Notes under the pieces: generated by a model
Told to the model about the DNA's origin: nothing
Databases searched by the model: none
The model's input: the letters and a program-made list of their open reading frames with translations, nothing else
Shown here: piece by piece, positions 21,801 through 28,711 of the stretch
Numbering within the stretch: position 1 is the stretch's first letter
Layout of the letters: the number at the start of each line of letters is the position of its first letter
Position numbers and translations under genes: made by a program
Assembly (NCBI RefSeq): GCF_014651935.1
Contig: NZ_BMXV01000004.1
Location: 62,001-126,000 of the forward strand
DNA: 64,000 nt
Source: Marinobacter zhanjiangensis
GTDB taxonomy: Bacteria; Pseudomonadota; Gammaproteobacteria; Pseudomonadales; Oleiphilaceae
Direction of reading: 5' to 3'

Positions 21801-22846
21801 ACAACGACGTCCTGATAGGCGAACAGAACCCGGAAGGGCAGTGGCAGTGGTACATCCGTGATCCGAAAACCGATGAACCCTTACTCACGCTGATCGACAG
21901 CGAGGCCCACTACTACGAGCTGGACTGGCGGATGATGCCGATTCGGTTGTGGGACAAAGATGGCGAGCGGGTCTGGCAGGCGAATGCCGATGCTTGGGGG
22001 CACTGCCAGCCTGAGACGCCCCAGGGCTATGTCCACCAGCCGATTCGGTTGCCGGGGCAGTTTGAGGATGAGTTTACGGAGATCGTTCAGAATCGGTTCA
22101 GGGAGTATGGCCCGGGTACAGGACGTTATCTCACCAGCGACCCACTGGGAATCGCCGGGGGGATTAACAACTATCGTTACACACCTAACCCCATTGATTA
22201 TCTTGACCCTTTAGGGTTGAAAAGTTGCATGTCGGAAGGGGTGGCTCCTGCCCTTGCCGCGGCGATGGAGATAGCTCCTGTACAGGAGCACGTTCCTGCC
22301 GGCCAAGAGGTACCTCACATCGCTCTCGAGGCAGAGGGATACAAGGAACCTTCTTTCTGGGGGTTCGTTCGAGAAGAAGGTTTGGACGTCCTAATGCGCA
22401 CATTTCAGTCCGTCGGGGGCGCAGGCCAAGTAATTCTCGGAGGGGTGATATGTTACGGCTCAGGAGGCTTGGGCTGCGTTGCTGGGGCTGCTATAGGTGC
22501 AAAAGGTGTAGATAATTTTCAAGCTGGCATTCGCGGGACAGAGGCTGTAGCGCAACAAGCCCTCGTTCACGTCACAGGTAGTGAAAAAGTTGGAACTCTA
22601 CTGAATGCTGGGACGGACTTAGGAACTTCCGTGTTCGGCTTAACCAGGTCTGTTCCGAAAATTGGCGCACTAGGTAATCCTGAGAGAACTTTATTTAGAC
22701 GAGACAAAGCGATGCACGAAGCTGCATTCAATCAGGCTTCTGATACTGGCTTGGCGGTTGAGGGGGTTTCGAGTGCCCTCACCGGCTATGGGGCAGTGGG
22801 AGGCGAAAATGGGACAGAAAAGTCTGTTGAAGGTGGTAAAAATTGA
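18803..22846 (+). CDS. RHS-repeat polymorphic toxin, probable T6SS effector
   Basis: This 1347-residue protein is an RHS/YD-repeat polymorphic toxin. Residues 1-115 form a non-repeat N-terminus. A DUF6531-like block follows (DDLECQGDPVAPSTGEEI, then WSRIYRSGN and GFGAGWSVDCLRYI), then many YD repeats (YDxxGR, YGYDAWGRK, RYDYAQLARP) from about 250 to 1050. The RHS core ends at about residue 1139 with YRYTPNPIDYLDPLGL, the usual self-cleavage region. The last 208 residues are the variable toxin tip: glycine-rich and hydrophobic (VGGAGQVILGGVICYGSGG, GCVAGAAIGAKG), with no catalytic motif seen. It looks membrane-active, possibly like DUF4225-type tips. No PAAR motif was found at the N-terminus. 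Confidence 0.92.
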   Translation: MAGNVLLNFRSKTGDFYKIGPPRSRPGGIAQLTLSDAAAYEEWLNRTFRKTYQDQRQDWKALDTRQQEACAIAEPADRVFPRIAKALAEGELVVLFRPAEPAEQTVGVSGSAAAQPRVTQSDSQTSTDTGGGPSETMIAVNLTNPDIDDLECQGDPVAPSTGEEILEVTDFEVNAPMPLKWSRIYRSGNCNRDLGFGAGWSVDCLRYIWVEEEGVGVLDHQGRVVHFNALSPGEMGIQVSAGMRLEYKRDSRMILTERDGTAWRFATTDNHLWHPVSVQNLRGQQWRFQYDRDHRLDRIEVAPERYLQLQWTKSAPQARVRLSKILLCQEEHRSVLATYDYSEEGDLIASDSHHGRETYQYQGHLLTRRELPTGYGFSFRWQGQGPAARCLHSRGDDGHHEFRFDYQPDKYQTAVTDAFGNTQVFHYDNQGRITARQEPDGATCQWAYDEQSGLLVAYRLPDGRTTQYGYDAWGRKVIEQLPDGRQHRWHYNVMGFCTGEQTPDGLVTRRRFDSVGRLLSEERPDGSQWRYQYDANGWMTQATSETGEVRRIGYSPNGEVLADERQGNLHRYAFDSQGRVAGYLQQDLVTEYDYDGAKLLAVHQYPEQAPEHRRSRQFGYNDAGLLTTYTNAVGDTHRYDYAQLARPIAYRRPDGHSVGYDYDLEERLTRVTRADGNQWQLGWNARGKVDRCQAPDGRDIHFHYNEVGEIIRREHPDVWVQNVERDKGGRVTTQTSQGRDRAPVTRHYQYDRFGRRTHASCADRRVRWSWNTKGQVTEHHQDQHATSYTWTTGGHLETITLPDGTEVRYHYDKHGNWTQLDINGQPAIRRTLDNQGRETERQAGNNKQTQIHDRYGCLIKRRWQGKTPATRRYRWDAESRVEAVIDSQSGETYYERDAQGQLIKENDTTYHYDLGGNRVPEGGKVENDRLLETSDDKREYDTLGAEIRVIGKTTENRKFDAEGQLIEVKKPGVHVTYGYDALGRRAWRKNEAGTTTYLWHNDVLIGEQNPEGQWQWYIRDPKTDEPLLTLIDSEAHYYELDWRMMPIRLWDKDGERVWQANADAWGHCQPETPQGYVHQPIRLPGQFEDEFTEIVQNRFREYGPGTGRYLTSDPLGIAGGINNYRYTPNPIDYLDPLGLKSCMSEGVAPALAAAMEIAPVQEHVPAGQEVPHIALEAEGYKEPSFWGFVREEGLDVLMRTFQSVGGAGQVILGGVICYGSGGLGCVAGAAIGAKGVDNFQAGIRGTEAVAQQALVHVTGSEKVGTLLNAGTDLGTSVFGLTRSVPKIGALGNPERTLFRRDKAMHEAAFNQASDTGLAVEGVSSALTGYGAVGGENGTEKSVEGGKN

Positions 22847-23091
22847 GTGCCGTCGTATTATTTCTTTATTTATTGGTTTTGCGCCTTGTTATTTTGATTT
22901 TGAATCGTCGTGCTTTGTCAGCCGTCAAAGGTGCGAGGTTGATGATTATTATTGTTGTTGTATTCGGGTGCGCCGTCCCTTTCATTATAATGGAAGAGGG
23001 TCTTTTGGAGAAGACGTCGACTAACTTGATATTGTCTGGATTTTCCGTATTTTATTTTTCATTTATTATTGGGCGGTTGCGTAGGGAGTGA
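22843..23091 (+). CDS. Candidate immunity protein for the RHS toxin (small membrane protein)
   Basis: This 82-residue protein starts with TTG, which overlaps the RHS stop (TTGA); AAGGTGG sits 6 bp upstream, inside rhs. It has three hydrophobic stretches (VVLFLYLLVLRLVILIL at 4-20, a segment near 34-50 around MIIIVVVFGCAVPFII, and LILSGFSVFYFSFIIG near 63-78) with basic residues between them, so it should span the inner membrane. Translational coupling directly behind an RHS toxin tip is the classic place for the cognate immunity gene, and a membrane immunity protein suits a membrane-acting toxin. No family was recognised; the role is inferred from position and topology. Confidence 0.72.
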   Translation: MSAVVLFLYLLVLRLVILILNRRALSAVKGARLMIIIVVVFGCAVPFIIMEEGLLEKTSTNLILSGFSVFYFSFIIGRLRRE

Positions 23092-23230
23092 TGGGATACT
23101 GGTTTCGTGAGTTAGTCTAGACAGGATGGGCAATTCTCGAACAGGCATTAAAAGGACAGAGGTTGGGCCAAGTGTCGGTAGCGATTTCAAGAGTGATTGC
23201 AAAGGTATATTGAGATAGGTTGCGCGCACT

Positions 23231-23569
23231 ATGCATGACGCTATGTTGTTTTTATTTTTTGGGCTGTTGTCTTTTCTTTTGTTTTTTGTTTATAAATATT
23301 TCTTGACTATCGGAGATGTGGCTCGGTTGCTTGAGAGTGAAGATTCCGAAAGCGCTGATGCCGAGTTTCGTAATGTGAGTAGCGTTTCTTTGCTAATCAA
23401 TTTAAATTTCCTGGGTTCTTTGTATACAAGATCTTATGCTGACAAAAGAAAGAATAGCGATAGGTATATTTCTGCGATGAATAATGCAAGGAGGTTCTTG
23501 ATCGTTCAGTATCCCCTGGCAATCGTCGTTTTTGCATTGCCAATTATATCCAGCATGATTTGGGGTTAG
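23231..23569 (+). CDS. Small membrane protein, possible second immunity gene
   Basis: This is a 112-residue protein with an N-terminal membrane helix (MLFLFFGLLSFLLFFVYKYF), a polar middle with an acidic patch (LLESEDSESADAEF) and a C-terminal helix (FLIVQYPLAIVVFALPII). Codon use is AT-rich like the RHS tip and unlike the rest of the window. The ribosome site is weak. I do not recognise the family. Its place in the variable tail region suggests an additional or orphan immunity gene; it could also be a chance-retained remnant of an older toxin/immunity pair. Confidence 0.5.
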   Translation: MHDAMLFLFFGLLSFLLFFVYKYFLTIGDVARLLESEDSESADAEFRNVSSVSLLINLNFLGSLYTRSYADKRKNSDRYISAMNNARRFLIVQYPLAIVVFALPIISSMIWG

Positions 23570-23601
23570 TTTGCTAGAACAAGTATGCTCAGATGTACTG
23601 A

Positions 23602-23757
23602 AACTTTGCTCTGCAGTATTTACTCAGCTGGCGATCGGAGAAATTTCGGTTGAGCGGAATATCCTGGGTTGGCGATTTTAAGGGATTTGAGTGGAATAGG
23701 CGCTACCGATATGTTGTGGAGGTAGGCGGAGGCATAAAACTTCAAGGACAAGCATAA
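23602..23757 (+). pseudogene. Start-less coding remnant in the RHS tail region
   Basis: After a stop at 23599 a frame stays open for 51 codons and ends at TAA 23755-23757. Its last part reads SWVGDFKGFEWNRRYRYVV then EVGGGIKLQGQA, which looks like real protein, but no ATG opens it (TTG at 23650 is the only plausible one). It may be the end of a decayed immunity or toxin gene left by tip exchange. The evidence is the open frame and its composition only. Confidence 0.3.
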
Positions 23758-23784
23758 CAAAAGATAGGCGATGAATGAGATCTC

Positions 23785-23954
23785 ATGTTTCATAACGGCC
23801 TGATCCGACCTGTACCCCGCAGCGCACAGATATTCATGGGAATTATCTGCATTCTGACCGGTTCGGTGCTCCTGCTTTCGGCGCCTCGGTGTTTGCTACG
23901 GCCTGTTTTACATTGGCTCGCAGGCGTAAGGAGGCTCGATCACGTTCCTGGTAA
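23785..23954 (+). pseudogene. Possible frameshifted small membrane-protein gene
   Basis: The frame from ATG 23785 reads MFHNGLIRPVPRSAQIFMG and then a hydrophobic helix (IICILTGSVLLLSA), after which it becomes non-protein-like. In another frame the same DNA continues sensibly as FGASVFATACFTLARRRKEAR and stops at 23952-23954. A single-base change near 23878 would join two membrane helices into one protein of about 56 residues with a basic tail. This suggests a frameshifted gene, or an error in the sequence. The family is unknown. Confidence 0.35.
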
Positions 23955-24050
23955 TGCGTGCGGTATCAGATCACTGTCCCCTGGCCCCGCCAAAACGAGA
24001 AACCAAAGCCTGCGGCAATGGCTGAGCCGGTACATTCCGGCAACAGCCAG

Positions 24051-26801
24051 TCAGGACTGATCCCCGGGCGCTTCCGGATTCCACGGTGCGGGGGAGGTGC
24101 GGATATGAATATCCCGCTGCGGGAAGGGGATCTGGATGCCGGCGTCGCGCAGCGAATTGGTGATGGCGGAGTGCAGCTCATGGGAAAGCGGCATGAATTC
24201 CAGCAGATCCTTGATGAAGACGCGTACCTCGAAATCAACACTGCTGTCACCAAAGCCCACGCAGAAGACCGCCGGCGCGGGATCGTGCAATACCTTGTCG
24301 TTGTTTATGGCCACGTCGTGGAGCAGGTCACGTACCGTGTCCACATCGGAGCCGTAAGCCACCCCCACCCGGATGATGACCCGGTTGATGGGGTCGGACA
24401 GGGTCCAGTTGGTCAGGTCTTCGGTGACAAAGGTCTTGTTGGGGATGATCTGTTCCTTGCGGTCCCAATCCACCAGGGTGGTGGCGCGGATACGGATGCG
24501 GGACACGGTGCCGGTAGTACCGCCAATGGAGACGGTGTCGCCCACCCGGATCGGGCGTTCGAACAGCAGGATGATGCCGGAGACGAAGTTGGCGACGATT
24601 TCCTGCAGACCAAACCCCAGGCCAACACCCAGGGCGGCGACCAGCCATTGCAACTTCGACCACTGCAGGCCGATAGCCGCCAGGGCGGCGGCGATACCGA
24701 TGAAGACAATGACGTAAGTGGCCATGGTGGTGATGGCATAACCCGTGCCGGGTTCCAGGTTCATCCGGCTGAGCACCATCACCTCCAGAGTGCCCGGCAG
24801 GTTGCGGGCCGCAACGATGGTGCCGGCGCTGAACAGCAGCGCCATCATCAGGTCGCCCAGGGTCGTGGGCGTCGCCTCGTCGCCCCATAGCGTGACATTA
24901 TCGAACACCTGCAGCGCCGGTATGACCTCGGCCCAGAACATCCACAGCACGGACGCGGCCAGGGCGACCGCCAGAATCTTCAGCAAGGTTTCGCTCTGCT
25001 GGCTGATGTCCTTCAGGTTCATTTCCGGCATGTCCAGGGACACGGGCACCCCTTCGCCGGAAGACTCCGCGGCTTCCCGGGCTTCCGCCAGCCGGCGTTG
25101 GGCGGCACGTTGCTCGCGCAGGCGTTCCAGGGTCAGGCGGCGCTCCCGGACTGCGAGGGCCCGCAAAGCCATGTAATAGAGCAGGATGACAAAGGCCAGC
25201 CAGCTAACGCTGATGAAAATCAGTCCTTCCAGCCGCAAGGCGGTGTAGTGATAGCCCCACAGGGAAGCCACCGCCAGTAACAGAGGGGTGACCACGGCCA
25301 GAATGTGAACACCCTTGAGCAGGCGCTGTCCGGCATGATGGAGCCGCACTGCGGCCATCACCCGGTGGGCGAACAGGGCCAGGGCCAGGGAGGCGAGAAT
25401 AAACAATACCCGGCCCAGACTGTCGTTGAAGGGGGAGCCCATGGGGGTGTCCAGCGGCGCCATGATGATGCTGACGGGTATCAGCACGGCTAGCAGTAGC
25501 GGAATATTGCGGCGGATGGCCCTGAGCGTGTCCGCGTTCCAGCGGAAGTGGCGTTCCCCCAGCCCATCCTTGCGCGCCACCGAATGCAGGGTGCGCAGCA
25601 GGAGCGTCACAAAGGCCGCACCGGACAGGCCAGAGGCCAGGGCGGCGATGAAGGCATTGCCTTCCCTGAGCAGCAGGGCGCCGATCGACAACGCCAGCAC
25701 GCCGGGCAGTGACAGCAGAAGGGTAAACACCGCCGCCGCCAGCGTGTGGAATGCCCGGTCCTGGCCTACGTTACCCACGTGTTTGCCGGAACCCACCAGT
25801 GCCTGACGAGTGGCCTTCCGCTTTACCAGCAGCAGGGCAAGCACGATGGCTATCAGAAGAATGCGTAACCCCCGCTCGGAGGTGGAGCGTTTGACGGCTT
25901 CGACCAGTGCCGGCCACTCGAACCCGGACAGGAACCAGGCCGCGCTCTGGTACAGGTTACCGAACATATTGATGGTCACGGGGTCGGTGCTGGGTAGCCA
26001 GAACAGGCGCTGCTGGAGCAGTTCCTGGTAGGCATAGAAGCGCTCCTGCAGCTGGATAACGGTGCTGTAGTAGTCGTTCAGGATCTGGATGTGCTCGGTC
26101 ACGGCGGAGTGCAGTTGCTCGATCAGGTCGAGGCGTTTCTGGTTCATCTGGCCCCGGGCAGTGACCTCAGGCGAAGTGATGGCTCCATATTCCTCAAGGC
26201 GCAGCTGTTCTTCCCGGGCCGCTGAAAGCTGCTCGGCGATGCCTCGCGTCAGCCCCGCCGCGATGGTCTGGCTCTCCAGCCGGTCCAGGCGCTGGCGTAA
26301 CAGGCGGGCGTATTCGGCGGTCAGGTTCAGGCCGGCCTTCTCCAGGCGTAGCTCGAAACTCTGGTATTCGTTGTTGAGGCGCTTCAGCAGGGTCTCCGCC
26401 TGGGTCAGTCGCCGGCGGCTGGTCTCCAGTGCTGCCAGGCGCTGATCGAGAGCGTCCCGTAGTACCTGGATCTGCTGTCGGATGTCTGCCGTTTCGGCGC
26501 CGGGCAGCCGGCTTTCAACGGGCGCTGGAGTCTCACTGTCGAGGTCCGGCTGCACCGGGTTGGGGGATGGCTCGGGTGGCGGGGGTTCTGCGACGGTATC
26601 TTCGCCATTGTCCCCTGGGGTGGACGGGTCCCGGGAGGTGTCGTCCTGGTTCTGCGATGGTTCCTGCTCGCTGGTACTGGCGGACGATGGCAAAAGGTCG
26701 GTCAGTGTCTGGGTATGGCCCTCGGGAATCAGGGCCAGGCAGAGCACCACAAGGAGCGGAACCAGATGGTGGTGGAAAGCTGATACCAGTCGCGGGGTCA
26801 T
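24051..26801 (-). CDS. Large MscS-family mechanosensitive channel (MscK-like)
   Basis: This 916-residue protein is a large MscS-superfamily channel resembling MscK/MscM, which opens under membrane tension to release solutes. It has a signal peptide (LVVLCLALIPEGHTQT), a proline/acid-rich linker (about 35-95), a periplasmic coiled-coil region (about 105-280), then about ten membrane helices. The pore helix and beta domain are in the C-terminal part: LVAALGVGLGFGLQEIVANF, then FERPIRVGDTVSIGG and DWDRKEQIIPNKTF. The length is below E. coli MscK (1120 aa). It is a single gene with no obvious operon partner. Confidence 0.9.
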   Translation of the reverse strand: MTPRLVSAFHHHLVPLLVVLCLALIPEGHTQTLTDLLPSSASTSEQEPSQNQDDTSRDPSTPGDNGEDTVAEPPPPEPSPNPVQPDLDSETPAPVESRLPGAETADIRQQIQVLRDALDQRLAALETSRRRLTQAETLLKRLNNEYQSFELRLEKAGLNLTAEYARLLRQRLDRLESQTIAAGLTRGIAEQLSAAREEQLRLEEYGAITSPEVTARGQMNQKRLDLIEQLHSAVTEHIQILNDYYSTVIQLQERFYAYQELLQQRLFWLPSTDPVTINMFGNLYQSAAWFLSGFEWPALVEAVKRSTSERGLRILLIAIVLALLLVKRKATRQALVGSGKHVGNVGQDRAFHTLAAAVFTLLLSLPGVLALSIGALLLREGNAFIAALASGLSGAAFVTLLLRTLHSVARKDGLGERHFRWNADTLRAIRRNIPLLLAVLIPVSIIMAPLDTPMGSPFNDSLGRVLFILASLALALFAHRVMAAVRLHHAGQRLLKGVHILAVVTPLLLAVASLWGYHYTALRLEGLIFISVSWLAFVILLYYMALRALAVRERRLTLERLREQRAAQRRLAEAREAAESSGEGVPVSLDMPEMNLKDISQQSETLLKILAVALAASVLWMFWAEVIPALQVFDNVTLWGDEATPTTLGDLMMALLFSAGTIVAARNLPGTLEVMVLSRMNLEPGTGYAITTMATYVIVFIGIAAALAAIGLQWSKLQWLVAALGVGLGFGLQEIVANFVSGIILLFERPIRVGDTVSIGGTTGTVSRIRIRATTLVDWDRKEQIIPNKTFVTEDLTNWTLSDPINRVIIRVGVAYGSDVDTVRDLLHDVAINNDKVLHDPAPAVFCVGFGDSSVDFEVRVFIKDLLEFMPLSHELHSAITNSLRDAGIQIPFPQRDIHIRTSPAPWNPEAPGDQS

Positions 26802-26976
26802 CGGCGCAAACGCATCCTTTGCCAGTCTCGGTTAACAGGTCGCCGTGTGCTCCTGGTCTTTGCCGGGTGACTCGCCAGGGTAACCGGGGCGTTCAGTGTA
26901 GCGCATTTGGCCGGAGGCAAAGGGGTTGGTCGGATAATACCGCCGCGCCTGTCCGGCTGCTTTGCTTCCGTGAGCG

Positions 26977-28080
26977 CTACAGGTCGCCCAGCGGGTCTTC
27001 CTGTTCTGTCCATGGGGTGTCGAAATGGCGCTCGATATAGTCCTCAGGTACCTCTGCAAGTAACTTGTGGGACCAGTCGGGTGCCTGGTCCTGGTCAATC
27101 ATCCGGGCGCGGATGCCTTCCCGAAGATCCGGAAGGGCGACGCAGTGGGCGACCATCACCAGTTCCATGCGGAAGATGTCCTTGAGGGACATCTGCAGGC
27201 CATGGCGCAGCTGTCCCTCGAGAAGCCACAGGGATACCGGGCAGGCGCTGCGCAACCGGTCGATGCAGGCCGTCCACCAGTCATTGCCGGCCGGGCTCTC
27301 CAGTAGCCGGCCCACCACCCTGGGCAGTTCATCGCGGCGACACAGGCGTGCAATATCCTGCTCGTAACGGGCCAGTTCGCTGTCCGGAAGGCGGGCACTG
27401 GGTGCCTCTTCAACCTGGTTCAGCAGCCGGAACAGGCGATTGTCGTCGGCGGCGATTTCGCCACTCCAGTACTGGTCGGTAATACGGCCAATCAGATCGT
27501 CCGGTTGCCGGTGTTCGACAACCCGGTCCGCCAGCCCCACCCGCATGGCGTCGCTGGCGTTAAGGCGAGCGCCGGTCAGACCCATGAACAGGCCGATGCT
27601 GCCCGGCAGGCGGTTGAGGAACCAGCTGGCGCCGGCGTCGGGAAACAGCCCTATGCTGGTCTCGGGCATGGCCATCAAGGTGTCCGGGGTGATCAGGCGA
27701 TAGCGGCTGGCCTGCAGCAGCCCCATGCCGCCGCCCATGGTTATGCCGTGGGCCAGGGTAATGACCGGTTTCGGAAAGGTGTGCAGGGTGTAATCCACCC
27801 GGTATTCCGGGGCGAATAACTCCGTAACAGGGTCGACACGGGAATCATCCTTTAATGCCCCGTAGAGTTCACGCAGGTCAGCACCGGCTGAAAAGGCCCG
27901 GTCGCCATTGGCGCTGATCAGCACCAGGCAGACAGAGTCGTCGTCCGCCCAGGTGTCCAGTTGCTTCTGAAGCGCCCGTAACAGGGCCGGGGACAGGGCA
28001 TTCAGGGTATCCGGAGAGTCCAGCGTGATAATGCCGAGGGTGCCGCTGCGGCAGGGGATTTCCCGGGTCTGAATGCTCAT
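26977..28080 (-). CDS. Enoyl-CoA hydratase/isomerase family protein, 3-hydroxyisobutyryl-CoA hydrolase type
   Basis: This is a 367-residue crotonase-fold protein of the 3-hydroxyisobutyryl-CoA hydrolase subgroup, which acts in valine breakdown. It shows FSAGADLRELY (CoA/oxyanion site), GITMGGGMGLLQASRYRLIT and PETSIGLFPDAGASWFL, the acid motif that separates hydrolases from plain hydratases. The extended C-terminal region (LLEGQLRHGLQMSLKDIFRME) is typical for this subgroup and explains the length, versus about 260 for hydratases. No other valine-pathway gene is adjacent, so the substrate is inferred from family features. Confidence 0.88.
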   Translation of the reverse strand: MSIQTREIPCRSGTLGIITLDSPDTLNALSPALLRALQKQLDTWADDDSVCLVLISANGDRAFSAGADLRELYGALKDDSRVDPVTELFAPEYRVDYTLHTFPKPVITLAHGITMGGGMGLLQASRYRLITPDTLMAMPETSIGLFPDAGASWFLNRLPGSIGLFMGLTGARLNASDAMRVGLADRVVEHRQPDDLIGRITDQYWSGEIAADDNRLFRLLNQVEEAPSARLPDSELARYEQDIARLCRRDELPRVVGRLLESPAGNDWWTACIDRLRSACPVSLWLLEGQLRHGLQMSLKDIFRMELVMVAHCVALPDLREGIRARMIDQDQAPDWSHKLLAEVPEDYIERHFDTPWTEQEDPLGDL

Positions 28081-28312
28081 GCTGTCTGTTCGATCCTTTT
28101 CCGGTGGCGGAGGCTCAGTAAATTAACGAATTGCCTGGTCGGCATCCAGGCCCTACAGTACGGGTGTCAATGTACCAGATATGGGGCAAGCCAAGGAAAA
28201 GCAGTGATGGGGACCAAAGTCGTAAGGCGGAGGTCGAAAATCGCTCTTGATTTGTCTCAAGCACCGTTCTCACGCATTGTGTTATAAATAAAGAAAATCA
28301 CGGGAGAGACCT

Positions 28313-28651
28313 ATGAGCTTTGGAAAACTGATCTTTGCAGGTGTATTGATGACCGGTATGGCCGCATCCGGCATGGCGACTGCCGCTGGTGATGTGGAGG
28401 CGGGCAAGAAAAAGGCAGGGGTTTGCGCGGCCTGTCATGGCCAGAATGGTATTGCCCAGATTCCGGGTTACCCCAATCTGGCAGGCCAGAACGAAGCCTA
28501 TCTTGTCTCTTCGTTGAAGGCGTACAAGAACAAGCAGCGCAGTGGTGGTCAGGCGCCTGTCATGCAGGGTCAGGCAGCCGGCCTCAGCGATGAGGATATT
28601 GCCAACCTGGCGGCCTACTATGCCAGTCTGCCGGCAGATGGCGGCAAATAA
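28313..28651 (+). CDS. Periplasmic class I cytochrome c
   Basis: This 112-residue protein has a signal peptide (about residues 1-25, ending at MATAAGD) and one haem site, CAACH at 38-42. The probable axial methionine lies in [15 protein letters not shown]. It resembles small cytochrome c-553/c5-like carriers that shuttle electrons in the periplasm. The gene stands alone between two opposing genes and ends in a strong bidirectional terminator. GGGAGAG lies upstream of the ATG. Its redox partners cannot be told from the sequence. Confidence 0.9.
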   Translation: MSFGKLIFAGVLMTGMAASGMATAAGDVEAGKKKAGVCAACHGQNGIAQIPGYPNLAGQNEAYLVSSLKAYKNKQRSGGQAPVMQGQAAGLSDEDIANLAAYYASLPADGGK

Positions 28652-28671
28652 CCGTCTGCTGAGGTAAAAAG

Positions 28672-28711
28672 AAAAACCGGCCACACGGTGCTCGTGTGGC
28701 CGGTTTTTTTT
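28672..28711. terminator. Bidirectional intrinsic terminator between cytochrome c and ppnN
   Basis: A perfect 15-bp stem (28673-28687 with 28693-28707; core CCGGCCACACG) encloses a 5-nt loop, with A-run on the left and T-run on the right. It can end transcription of both converging genes. Confidence 0.92.

Noticed and set aside
20528..21802. Long minus-strand frame under the RHS repeats
   Set aside because: Valine/alanine-rich translation caused by the repeated YD codons on the other strand; no start context or family.
22847..23230. Short frame 23121-23210 (WAILEQALKGQRLGQV) as a gene
   Set aside because: About 30 codons with no start codon; it may be a toxin remnant but cannot be supported as a gene.
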